From: Spirogloea muscicola
Taxonomy: Eukaryota > Streptophyta > Zygnematophyceae > Spirogloeales > Spirogloeaceae
Assembly: GCA_009602725.1 (NCBI GenBank)
Contig: WELB01000136.1
Coordinates: forward strand, 249,461 to 269,852
Direction: 5' to 3'
DNA: 20,392 bases
This document shows positions 11,501 to 20,000 of this stretch, piece by piece. Each line of letters starts with the position of its first letter. Positions within the stretch are counted from its first letter, which is position 1. The position numbers and the translations under genes are program-made. The notes under the pieces were generated by a model, which searched no databases, had not been told where the DNA came from, and worked only from the letters and a program-made list of their open reading frames with translations.

Positions 11501-12740
11501 CTGCTCGCGCAAGCCCGCCGCGGGGGCCGCTCGGCAACAGTCAAGCGCTGGGCATCTCGCCCTTGCGGTCGCGGCAGCAAGCGGGTCTCAGGCCCGGCAG
11601 CGGAGCCAGGAGCTGCGGCAGGCAGCACACACCTGGACGCCGGTGGAGAAGAAGTCGAGGTAGGAGAGGACGGCCATGAGCGCGCCGGCCCGCAGGCACG
11701 CCTCGGCGAACTCATGCGAGATCTTCTCCAGCGCTTGCAGCGACTGAGCCGCCGAGGCCGTCGAGGAGAGGGGCGAGCATCGTCAGACGGCGAGGGAGGA
11801 GGGGAGGAACGTGGGGTTTAAGGATGGTCTACAGAGAGCCCTGAAGATGGTCTAACAGACACAAGGAGTGAGCGCTGCCAGTTGGCGGCCATGGGGAGAG
11901 CTTGCTCAGCACCTGCTCGGCGAGGTCGATGTACTCGATGGCAGTCAGGCGGGCGCAGAAGGCTGGGACGGCGCCGTAGTGCACGACGGCCGCGGTCGCC
12001 GAGGGCAGGACGTCAACGAGGTGCGTGAGCGCACGCGCGGCCAGCAGCGAGACGTCTGGGGAGGGCCCGCCGGCGGCGAGCAGAGCCACGAGGGGCGGCA
12101 CGAAGGCGTCGACCGCGAACCCCCCGAGGCTCTCCTCGGTGCTGATGCTCAGGAGCTCGCAGAGCTGCGAGAGCGCGTCCAGGCGGGCCTCCTCGTCGGC
12201 CGGCGCGGACGGCGGGCCCCGCAGGCTCTTTAGGATGCCCTTGAGCCGGGCGCTCTGTGCCGCCGGCGGCGGCGGCATCAGCTCGTCCAGCCCCGCGCCG
12301 AGCTTGCGCAGCAGGCCGTGCAGCGCGCTGCTGGCCGAGGCCAGGCCCTGCGACAGGCCGCCGCCGATGTCGTCGCTGGCCGCCATCATGGCCTCGTCTG
12401 AGCCGCTGCCTCCGCCACCGGCACTGCCCGAGGTCGCCGACGCCGCCGCCATGGCGCGCTCCCGCAGCTCTCGCATGCGCTCGCGACCGCGCTCGCTCCG
12501 CGACGCCCGCTCCCTCTCCACGTCCTTGCCCTTCTCGCGCTCCGCCGGGCCGCTGTCCTCGCCATCCATGGCGGGCAGGCCGCGCTGGCGGTCCTCCAAC
12601 AGCCTCGACGACCGGGAGAACCGCGAGAGCTTCCGGGGCGGCAGCGGTGCCGGCCCGTCTCCGTCGGCGGCAGTGGCGTCGTCGCTGTCAGCAGAAGCTG
12701 CAGCGACCTCAGCCCTCTTCTTGCGGCTCCGGGTCTCCAT
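2594..12740 (-). CDS. UPL3: HECT-type E3 ubiquitin ligase UPL3 (KAKTUS-like), complete, 18 exons
   Basis: Transfers ubiquitin through a HECT-cysteine thioester; Arabidopsis UPL3 acts in trichome and seed-maturation control. Minus exons: 12740-11913, 11743-11633, 11500-11384, 11163-10972, 10842-10654, 10375-10061, 9820-9699, 9489-9089, 8980-7662, 7474-7154, 6982-5120, 4804-4580, 4266-4162, 3950-3870, 3726-3658, 3359-3231, 3087-2953, 2659-2594 (TGA). They total 6588 nt, 2195 residues, with every phase consistent. Start [11 protein letters not shown] matches the family. Armadillo repeats fill roughly residues 165-650, followed by the PFKLRLCR / [11 protein letters not shown] region, an acidic exon, [20 protein letters not shown] and a C-terminal HECT domain. 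It is longer than Arabidopsis UPL3 (about 1890) because of Ala-, Gly- and charge-rich inserts. The exon 10 start and the exon 11 start (6982 or 6961) are the least certain junctions. Intron 5 has a GC donor. Confidence 0.95.
2597..5670 (-). other. UPL3: HECT domain of UPL3 (exons 11-18)
   Basis: Runs from [15 protein letters not shown] (about residue 1744) to the C-terminus EGQGSFDLS. Recognisable blocks in order: [118 protein letters not shown] and the last block. The catalytic cysteine is in VMTCANY, modelled residue 2162. The residue before ELDLYD is Tyr here (VLGY) where Arabidopsis has Gln. An insert of about 40 Gly/Lys-rich residues sits before [10 protein letters not shown]. Confidence 0.93.
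3610..3640. repeat. Perfect GC-rich 14-bp inverted repeat in UPL3 intron 15
   Basis: CACTTGGGCGCTGC (3610-3623), loop AAA, GCAGCGCCCAAGTG (3627-3640). On the UPL3 sense strand it begins 18 bases after the exon 15 end, close to the 5' splice site. It would form a very stable stem in the pre-mRNA. Confidence 0.9.
5690..5775 (-). repeat. Poly-glycine tract within UPL3 exon 11
   Basis: GCC/GGC-rich run encoding mostly Gly with some Ala and Ser, between the segment ending RLQSPLGGG and the HECT domain start ([11 protein letters not shown]). Arabidopsis UPL3 has no comparable run here as far as I recall. It keeps frame, so it is a linker expansion rather than an intron. Confidence 0.7.
7154..7474 (-). 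other. UPL3: Acidic low-complexity exon 10 of UPL3
   Basis: Encodes [15 protein letters not shown], then a strongly Glu/Asp-rich stretch ([20 protein letters not shown] and similar) of about 65 residues. Plant UPL3 proteins have an acidic region at this place. The 5' boundary (after GCACAG, 7474) fits phase 0 but rests on splice signals, because this part is not conserved. Confidence 0.75.
7956..7999 (-). repeat. Poly-alanine codon run in UPL3 exon 9
   Basis: GCC/GCT-type codons encoding about fifteen alanines between RPATRSQT and KSGGRDKSD. It falls in the disordered region after [14 protein letters not shown], where homologues carry Ser/Thr-rich sequence. A mixed codon run, likely length-variable. 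Confidence 0.8.
9340..12250 (-). other. UPL3: Armadillo-repeat region of UPL3 (exons 1-8)
   Basis: Family-diagnostic strings appear in order across exons: [159 protein letters not shown] and [14 protein letters not shown]. In UPL3 these repeats form the substrate-binding scaffold in front of the HECT domain. Confidence 0.9.
10376..10653 (-). other. Probable GC-AG intron 5 of UPL3
   Basis: Exon 5 ends ...NSPPEQ with CAG at 10656-10654 and continues GCAGGC. Exon 6 begins at 10375 with [14 protein letters not shown] after GTGCAG. Homologues read D/E-Q-I-F-E-I-V without a break, so the junction needs the GC donor. A better-looking GTATGT further into the intron is in the wrong phase for this acceptor. 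Confidence 0.75.
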
Positions 12741-13100
12741 GGGGGCGGCGAGGGGCGTGCCAGCAAGCGCGAGGCATGAAGAACTCCCTGCCAAGAGAGC
12801 GGAGACTGCTAGCAGCGGAGCGCGGCTAGGAGTGCGCCGGAAGGCGAGCACGGCAGCGGCTATCCGGGTCCGAGCACTGTGGCAGTCAGGAAGAGAGGCG
12901 GGGAGGAGAGAGGATCAGGGGAGGTGAGGAGGGGAGTAGTGCGGGCAGGGTTTCAGAGAGAGGAGGGAGAACAACTGGGGGAAGAGTGGTAGACAGGCAG
13001 AGGGACGGGATAGGAAAAGGTGGTCAGCTGGAAGCGAGTGAGGGAAGAGAGGGGGAGGGGAAAGAAAGGGGGGTGTGCTGTAGTGGTGACACCTAGCATA
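12741..13100 (-). promoter_or_regulatory. UPL3 upstream region with pyrimidine-rich leader
   Basis: On the UPL3 sense strand, about 12890-13080 is dominated by C and T runs (purine-rich on plus). This is the sort of Y-patch/CT-rich sequence common in plant core promoters and 5' leaders. No convincing TATA box was identified. Translation start is set at 12740; the in-frame codon at 12851 is GTG, not ATG. Confidence 0.4.
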
Positions 13101-13514
13101 GCTGCGTGGTTTTCGGCCACGTCAGTCTGAGTCAAATCCCTCCCGGCCCATCTGTACCTTGTCCAAGTATATCGGGCTGACCTTCCAAAGTTATTGCCTC
13201 CTATGAGGCTTCTCTTCCCTTGTGCTTGCCCATGGACATGGACTTGGCCGTGATGGCCCTCCACTACTTCACACACGCTCGTTCTTCCCTGCCTGCCTGC
13301 CTGCCCAGCCCAGCCCAGCCCAGCTGGTCGTAGCTAAAACCACAGTCCCTGCCTGACGCAAGTCCTTGACCTGGAACACAAATGTCACTTGTCGCTGCAT
13401 TTGGCCCACTGTGACCGCTGCTCCGCAAATCCAACTGCGCAGTGAAGTCATGAGCCACGAGCGTGTAGCGCGGCCAGCACCGCCACCAAACAGTGGCCCG
13501 CGCGGGCAAGCCAT

Positions 13515-13684
13515 GTTGCGCAGGAGGCACATCATACCTCACCTTTGCACTGTCAACAATGCCACTGGGAAACCAAACAATTGAGTTCTGAAGTCAATCA
13601 GTTGCGCAGGAGGCACATCATACCCCCCTTTGAACTGTCAAGAATGCCACTGGGCACCCAAACAATGACTTCTGAAGTCAGTCA
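13515..13684. repeat. Two-copy tandem duplication, period about 87 bp
   Basis: Copy 1 starts at 13515 and copy 2 at 13602, both with TTGCGCAGGAGGCACATCAT. They share ACTGTCAA, AATGCCACTGGG, CCAAACAAT and TTCTGAAGTCA blocks, with scattered substitutions and small indels. It lies about 0.8 kb upstream of the UPL3 start codon. Confidence 0.85.
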
Positions 13685-13760
13685 GCTTCACTGCCCAGTC
13701 ACCAACTATACAGAGGTGCGAGGCCAAATGCTGGCCCCTTGTAGCACGGCCTCTCATGTG

Positions 13761-13761
13761 N

Positions 13762-13814
<53 letters not shown>

Positions 13815-13820
13815 CAGAGA
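13761..13820. repeat. (AG)n then (GACA)n microsatellite beside an undetermined base
   Basis: Base 13761 is N, followed by a pure AG run to about 13795 and then a GACAGA run to about 13820. The N marks an unresolved base, so the array length is not reliable. Confidence 0.9.
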
Positions 13821-14154
13821 GCACGCGAGAGAATGCGCGTGCAGGACAACGGCAGGAGCAGCTAGGCGAGGCCGAGCAGGGGCCCAAGTGAGGGACGGCA
13901 AGAGAGCGGCATGGCGGCTGCGACGGCGGCCGCGGCGACCGTACGGGGCGGAGGGTGGTGGGGGGGACGACCACAAGGCTTGACGGTCGCCGGAGAGAAA
14001 GAACGACAGAAAGTGGTGTCACTGAGAGACGACGCTTGCCCCCGGCTCCTTCGGACCCCGTTCGCTCGGTCTGTGGTCCAAAGCACTCGCCCCCTTCCTT
14101 TCTTCCTTCAGCGAGCTCAGGCTCATGCTTTGCACCAGAAAGCTGGTATAAGAA

Positions 14155-14573
14155 AGAAGTGGCACTCCCAATGGGGGCAAGGGCTGCGAAAAGCCAGCCC
14201 GAAAAGAATTCGCAAAGGTTCAGAGGGGCCTAAGAGCGGTGAGCAGCTACAAAGGAGAAAGGGCTCGCCCATTGAGGATAGGGGCTGGACAAGCCAGCCC
14301 AAAAAAGAATGAACAAAGAACGAGAAGGGGGCCAGAGGAAGCCAGAGGAAGCGTTAAGAAACCAAAGCACACAAAGAAAGAAAGCAGCTACAAATTACTC
14401 AGTAACCCCTGCTAAGCAGCCGCAAATCAGAGAGGCTAGGGTCCTGGAAGTGGGTCCCAAAGGGGCCTGAGGAGAAGTGGCACTCCCAATGGGGGCAAGG
14501 GCTGCGAAAAGCCAGCCCAAAAAGAATTCACAAAGGTTCAGAGGGGCCTAAGAGCGGTGAGCAGCTACAAAGG
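14155..14573 (+). repeat. 101-bp direct repeat, 318 bp apart
   Basis: 14155-14255 and 14473-14573 differ at only two positions by eye. Each contains GGGCTG, an eight-base loop and CAGCCC, then AAAAGAATT, GAGGGGCCTAAGAGCG and GAGCAGCTACAAAGG. Two near-identical copies among diverged ones suggest recent duplication. Confidence 0.9.
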
Positions 14574-16320
14574 GGCCTGAGGATGCAATGGTAAAACAGG
14601 GGGAGGATGGATCACTCAATAAGTACGAGTGAGGAGCCTCAGATCCGACAGACTAGCTGCCGGGAAGCTATCACCCTGACGAAAGCCAGAGCCCGCAGCG
14701 AGAGCACGGCCAGCTCGCAGATGCAGAGCGTGGGCCGTATAGCTTTAGCTGGTGGCACAAGGGCTTGTCGTTTGCCGTCCGGTGTTCGGCCATCTGGAAG
14801 CGTCTTCTCGCTCGTTGGCCTCCCTTTCAATTCTATGCGCACCGCGAGCCTTCTCTCTCGTTAGCGAGCTCTACGTGCTGACTCGTGGTTACTGAGCGGG
14901 TCAGCTTCGCAGCAGGTGATGGACAGTCGTCAATGTGCTTGCCTGACGTACTCAACCACTCAGGCCCTCCATCATTCAACAGACATTCCGTTCCTCCATG
15001 AAAGCTTACTTAAGCTGCGCCTTCAGGCGCATTTAGACCTTGTTCATATGCTTTGGCTGACCTCTCACAGCAATTGCCTTGCATTGTATGAGCTGCTTCT
15101 TTCTGCTTTGCTTTCTGAAGAGAGAATGAGTTCTCCCAAAGGGGGCGAGAGCTGTGACAAGCCAGCCCAGAAAGAATGGACAAGGTCAAAAGGGTTGAAA
15201 GCTGCTAGGACCAGACAGCTACGAAGTGATCACAGCGGATGGGATCTCAGTAACCCTGAGTCAGAAGCCGCAAGTTGGCGAAAGTTGCAGCTGGAAACGA
15301 GTGACCCCGACGAAAGCCAGAAGTAGCAGCCAAAGCGCAGCCTGTCCGCATGTGCACTGCGTGAGCCTCGGAATGTTGAAAGGAGATGGTAGAGCCGCAT
15401 GCGGAACACTTGGGCAAGCGACCCGGTGGCATTGAAGCGGGGCAGCTCACCTTGCTTTCACTTCCGACGATTGATGGCCTGCCGTGCAAGCCGCTGCAGG
15501 AGGTCCAGCCACCGACTGCCAAACGCCCCGGGCATGTCCATTGCCAGCGCCACAAAGTCATCACCGGCAGGGTGATCCGCGTACTTGCGCTCTTTTCCGA
15601 ACCTTGTTTCTCTTGAGAGAGCCACTTTGGAAGAGCCACTTCGTCTACTTAGCAGCCGCAAGTCAGAAAGACTAGCCGCCGGAAAGTGGCTCTCCCATAG
15701 GGGGCAAAGTCGTACAGCCAGCCCGAAAGAATTGCCAAGATCCGAGGGGGCCGAACAGCACTTTCGCCAAAGATGAGTCGCTTCAAGGAGACGGCGGTGG
15801 CCCGGAAGCAGTCCCCTTGACGAATGGGCAAGCTCAATGGGCGAGCTCTTTCTTCCTTGACGAAAGCCAGAGGCTGCAGCTAGAGCACGGCCAGCATGCA
15901 GATGCAAGGCGTGCGCCAAGGACGCTGGAGGGGTATGGACAGGCGCATCTGAAACACCTGTGCTAACGAGCCAGCGGCGTTGAAGTCGGCCTGTGAGAGG
16001 CCAGCTCAGGAGGGGCAAGGGCTGCGAGTAGAGGTCACGATGACCATCCTTTGAGGGATTTGCTTGGTTGTGTGTTTCAGCTAATTCTGGCCCTTTCGGA
16101 CCCTCAATCTGCTCATTCCTCCTTTTCTCTGGGCTGGCCAGTCACAGCCATCGCCCTTTATTGGAAGAAGAAATAGCGGCCAAATTGACTGGTCCCTGTG
16201 AGCGTCCAGCCCAAAGCAGAAAGAAAGGTACTGTGTGTTAAGACGGCAGCAAGGGGACTCTCAGTAACCTCTAGTCAGGAGATGCGAATCGGAGTAGCTA
16301 GTCAGGCGGGAAGAAGAGTC
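14155..16320 (+). repeat. Modular repeat array (hairpin, 'CTCAGTAACC' and 'GACGAAAGCCAG' modules)
   Basis: Three modules recur in shuffled order. Module 1 (hairpin, A-rich, GGGGCC): about 14174, 14281, 14496, 15146, 15703 and, inverted, 16086. Module 2 (CTCAGTAACC ... GCAGCCGCAA.TCAGA ... CTAGC.GCCGG): about 14398, 14632, 15244, 15650, 16258. Module 3 (GACGAAAGCCAGA ... GAGCACGGCCAGC ... GCAGATGCA ... GAAACACCTG): about 14669, 15295, 15855. Segments between them (14740-15120, 15440-15645) are not recognised. No transposase, reverse transcriptase or terminal structure was found, so the element class is unknown. Confidence 0.75.
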
Positions 16321-16546
16321 ATTCTGTGCTTTCACAGCCCTCGCCTCCCTTTCCGCCTTCTAGTTACTCTAAGTTGCACATATTGGGCGCCTCCTGCTGA
16401 CGTCTTGGAGAATACTCTGCTGGCTAGGCGTCTTACAGCCATTTACGTAAGTTGGAAGAGCGGTTAATTCTCGCGACCTGACTTGAACCTCCTCGCCATG
16501 CCCCAGCCCGTCAGACGAGACGACTCCTCCCCGCGCCGCCGCCGCC
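16321..16546 (+). other. Upstream region of the RING gene
   Basis: About 225 bases between the repeat array and the first ATG of the RING gene. It should hold the promoter and 5' leader. The 5' part is AT-richer and the last 60 bases are C-rich. An out-of-frame ATG at 16498 precedes the modelled start. No specific site is supported. Confidence 0.35.
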
Positions 16547-17058
16547 ATGGCCACGGCCGCCGCCGCCATGGCCACGACCGCGGCCGCGCTCTTGGACGGC
16601 CTCCGGCGGCTGGAGGCGGAGCTCTCGTGCCCCCGCTGGTCGGTACCTCCGCCGCCGCCGCCGACGCCGCCGCCGCTGGTCGAGATCCCCCGCCTGACGC
16701 GGGCGGCCCTGCTCGCGGCGCGGCTCCCAGCGCGCAGGTCCTCGCGGAGCCGCTCTCGCTGCCCTGCGGCCACACGCTGTGCAGGTGCGCCATTCGATCG
16801 CAACCAACGATTTCCTGATCGTATCGTGTACATTATACAAGTGATTGATTGATTTCCTAATTATGTTCTCACCCGATGGCGGCTGTGCGCGTTGACGGAA
16901 AGCCGCACTCAGCCGGTGCCGTTTTCTGCCGAAATCTACAGCCCTTGTGCGGAGAGCGCGCTGCGGGCGCGCGCCGAGTGCCCCGTCTGCACGGCCGCCG
17001 TGTGGCACAACCAGCTGCGCAGGCACCCCACGCTGGCCGGCGTCGTGGAGGCCTAAAG
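16547..17058 (+). CDS. N-terminal C3HC4 RING of a BRCA1/BARD1-type E3 ligase, ending at an in-frame TAA
   Basis: Exons 16547-16638, 16731-16784 and 16942-17058, in matching phase. Protein: Ala-rich start, LLDGLRRLEAELSCPRC, AQVLAEPLSLPCGHTLC, SPCAESALRARAECPVC and HNQLRRHPTLAGVVEA. All eight zinc ligands are present in the order C-x2-C-x11-C-x-H-x2-C-x2-C-x11-C-x2-C. The leading L-x2-L-x3-L-x-CP helix and the trailing VVEA segment resemble plant BARD1/BRCA1 (…LPFMENIV.IY…). The frame meets TAA at 17054-17056, two bases before a good donor (AG/GTGCGT). A second ATG at 16568 is an alternative start. RING identity is firm; assignment to BRCA1/BARD1 is inferred from flanking helices. Confidence 0.72.
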
Positions 17059-17151
17059 GTGCGTCCTCCTTTGCCTAAGACAGCAGTTCGCTTCTGAGAT
17101 CTCGTCATTTGATATCCGTAGCAGCATGCTTCTTCTTGATCTCGTCCGCAG

Positions 17152-19321
17152 CGCGTTTGACGCGGCCCTCAGCCACTTGACGCCGTTGGGTGCGATGTGG
17201 GCCGCTCCGGCGCGGGCGCAGGCGCCTGCGGGAGGCCGCCTGCGCGGCTGAGAGTGAGACTTCACTTCGGAATGCGAGAGACCCTGCGCAAGCACAGTGC
17301 ACACCTCGAAGTGAGGGCAGCTCATTCTCTCGCGTTGATGCGGCAAAATATCGCTGGCTGCGTGCTCAACTTACGAAGTTCTATGACTTCCGTGACAACT
17401 GCTTGTCCTCCTGTTTGCCTATTGATCAGGCTGCGGCTTATTATGTTCATGCGTACCAACTTGCAGCATGTGGAACAGAAGCAGGGCTGCCGGCAGGGAC
17501 ATCGCCCGGCCAAGCGGAGGGCAGCCGAAGTGAGCACGAGAGACTTCAAGACTTCATTGGCGGCCCTACGACTGAGGCTCGTTAAGAGAGGGCCACGCGA
17601 GGGACGCTTGCTGTCAGTGAAGCTGCCGTTGACGAGGCACTGCATACAGGAGCCACTGAAGCAGTCCAATCTGAGGAGCGATGTCGCAGCAGGGACGGCA
17701 GTGTAACAACCTCAAACGTGGAGGCCGGCTGCTCGGATCACGATGACAAGCTTCATGATGCCCAAGGGATGGAGGTGCACAGAGGCAAGCTCGTCAGCAG
17801 GGAGGTCGAGCCAGCTGCCAAGCGGGAAGAGGCCAGGGCAGGAGGCGCTCGCTTGGGGCTCTCCTGTAGCGAGCCGGCGAAGCGGAGCAGGGGGAGACTG
17901 AAACGCTGCAGCATGGCAGCTCCTACAGGGGCTTCGCGCTCCCTGCGCAGCAGGTTGCAGAGCCCTGCCAACACTGCTTTGCCGGGAAGGGCTACCATAG
18001 TTGGGACATTGTTGATGTCAGCAACTCCACAAGGAGGACCTCCGTCAAGCGAGCTCATCAACAGCTCCCTCTCGGTAGCCATGAGCGAAGATGGTGGACT
18101 GAGGGGCCCTCCAGGAATATTGGTGCAGCAGGTACACCGCAGCCACAACAGGAATCATGCTACCCTTGAACACTTTGACACTTTGACGCAGACTGTCGGC
18201 AGTCTGTTGACAGCTTGGTGGTTTCGTTACTGATAGGGAAGGCCATTGGCTCTTGATGTATCCAATTGTCAGTATGAGCCCTGGGCTGCAGAATGACCAA
18301 CTTTCCTACCAGAGCCTGCTCCAAGTGTAAGAAATCGTAGTTCCAGGGCCTGCTCAAGTTATAAGAGAAATCGTAGGAGTTCTGTGCAGCAGGATGGCGA
18401 CGCTGTTCCCAGTAGTTGTGGCAAGCAGTCTATTCCAGAGGATGACATCTCCGACTTCGCCATGAGCACGCAGGTAACTTGGCCTGTTCTCCTGCAGCAC
18501 CAGAATCACTGGAGGCTGCTGAGAGTAGGGAAGGCTTGGGCAAGTGACTTCTACTGCTTCCAAGCTGCTGGCAGTCCTTTTCTCATGTATCTGCTTGTGA
18601 ATGCTTATTTCTCAAGGCGTGCAAGCGAAATATATGACCATTGATAGCAGTCTGAGCAGAATGAAAGGTTGACTTCCTGGTCTCTGGCCTGAGTCCCTAA
18701 TTGTTGCTTGACAAGGGGCCGACTCATGTAGAATATGCATATTGGTGGACAGGAGCAAGCGGATCTTGCTGTTGAGATTGCCAAGCAGGAGAGGGAGCTG
18801 GAACAGCTTTTGACAAAGCTTGCTGCCATTGAGGCTCAAAAGACAGCAAGTCAGGCGACACGGATTGATACGTAAGTGTTCCATATCGTTGCTGGAGAAC
18901 CGTGGGCTCCCTTCCAGATCGTACGAAGCATGTTGCACCAGGCTTTGGGGAAGGAACTCAGGCGATACCAGCTCTCGTCTTGTGCTTCATATGTTCTCTG
19001 AGGGAGGCACTTCAGCAGCAGCAGGTGCCTTGGAGCTCCCACAGTTGCTCCTCATTCCATCTAGTGCACAGGTGTTTTTATGTGCTTCGATGACAGGGGG
19101 TTCTGAGTGCTTCCCACCTGCTGATGTGGCGCCTCCATGACCCTGCTCTTTAGTCTTGTGGCTGGCATTGTAGAGATACTGCCCCTTGATAGAAGCACCT
19201 CTCCTTGCTTCTAGTCCTGCAGATTGAGCGCCACAGTAGGCAGAATGCCTTGCTAGGTCGTCAATCTGGCTGGCAGGAGACTAGTTCCTCTCACCAGCGG
19301 CTGCTCACTGGGGAATATTGA
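17152..19321 (+). CDS. Candidate downstream exons of the RING gene (possibly continuing past the window)
   Basis: Frame-compatible exons: 17152-17189 (SAFDAALSHLTPL, resembling the SLDAAF segment after plant BARD1/BRCA1 RINGs), 17467-17529, 17587-18131, 18390-18473, 18753-18871, 18918-19071 and 19223-19321 (TGA). The large exon is hydrophilic and Arg/Ser/Glu-rich. 18390-18473 reads QDGDAVPSSCGKQS then IPEDDISDFAMSTQ, with a GTAACT donor. 18753-18871 encodes a clear coiled coil (LAVEIAKQERELEQLLTKLA) with donor GTAAGT. The intron after it would be only 46 bases (or 82 with the next in-frame acceptor), which is doubtful. No BRCT or EPHD domain is visible, so either the C-terminus lies beyond 20392 or the gene is decayed. 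Exon boundaries rest mainly on phase and splice signals. Confidence 0.42.
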
Positions 19322-19419
19322 GCACCCAGTGGCAACTTGAGTCGCTGTGTGCTACAGCGCTTTTCTGGCCCATTCGAATTCGGTTCGTTCTTTTCCTGGG
19401 CTGGCCAGTCACAATGACT
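19321..19419 (-). repeat. Dispersed repeat copy (hairpin family, minus orientation)
   Basis: Reverse complement resembles 691-797 over its whole length: TGACTGGCCAGCCC, A-rich block, GGGCCAGA, AGCGCT, CACACAGCGACTC, GCCACTG. It begins at the TGA that closes the last candidate exon, so the stop may have been brought in with the repeat. Confidence 0.7.
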
Positions 19420-19421
19420 GC

Positions 19422-19997
19422 TATATTATTGTGTAACATTGACCAGGTGCCAATCGGTACCACATCAAGACCCTCTTATTTCCGGATGACCATTCGTTTG
19501 GACTTGAATAGTATGCATCATAGGCGAGCAATGTATTACCGAGGTCGCACAAGTCTGCCGGCATGTTGAGGCAAGCGGTGGTGCTTCTAGTTTTTAATGA
19601 GGTGTGTCAATCTTCCCGCCCAGACTGTAGTTCTTGGGATAGTGCAAAGGTGGGCGAGTAAGAGATGCGCCTATAACGCCTGCTGCTTATCAACCCGCGC
19701 TTGCTGCTGCTACTGTAAGGACGAGCAGATTATTGAACCCAGGCGCGTTGAAGGAATTTTAGCGGGAAATGGGGCTGCAATGCGTAGAAAGCAACAAAGA
19801 AAGCAACATAGAGAGAAGGCTCGCCCATTGAGGATAGGGGCTGGAAAAGCAGACATAGGTCTGAAGGTCCAAGCGAGAACAGCGCTGCCAAATTGACTGC
19901 GGGTCAGAGGGTGGATGTAGTCACCGCCCTTGCCCTCTTAGTTCCTCCCTATCTCGCTAATCCACTAGCACCTTGAAAAATGGTTGGCCCCATTACA
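19422..19997. other. Non-coding stretch with a repeat fragment
   Basis: No recognisable gene. 19818-19845 is identical over 28 bases to 14262-14289 (contains CGCCCATTGAGGATAGGGG), showing that part of the 14-kb array recurs here. Could be intron of the RING gene or intergenic. Confidence 0.5.
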
Positions 19998-20000
19998 CTT

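Larger units (their letters stand above)
13101..14154. other. Intergenic, part of the UPL3 / RING-gene divergent spacer
   Basis: Contains short CTGC and CAGCC runs at 13290-13325, the 87-bp duplication, the microsatellite and a GC-rich patch at 13905-13970. The patch starts ATGGCGGCTGCGACGGC and reads [11 protein letters not shown], but no recognisable gene continues from it. Confidence 0.5.

Noticed and set aside
12741-12851. N-terminal extension of UPL3 resembling a signal or transit peptide (LAFRRTPSRAPLLAVSALL...)
   Set aside because: The codon at 12851 is GTG, not ATG, and the first ATG in the frame is METRSRKK at 12740, which is the family start. The hydrophobic stretch is 5' leader read in frame.
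14174-14226. Helitron 3' end hairpin
   Set aside because: The hairpin is not followed by a CTRR terminus and no matching TC 5' end was seen.
13911-14312. Plus-strand frame starting [15 protein letters not shown], like a plant protein N-terminus
   Set aside because: The Ala-rich start is a GC-rich patch; the remainder has no family resemblance and runs into the repeat array.
14669-14735. Hammerhead ribozyme core, because CTGACGAAAG looks like CUGANGA and GAAA motifs
   Set aside because: The two conserved boxes are not separately present around a stem II, and other copies have TTGACGA or CCGACGA, breaking the core.
14155-16320. CRISPR array
   Set aside because: Repeats are long, degenerate and modular with irregular spacing, in a plant nuclear region.
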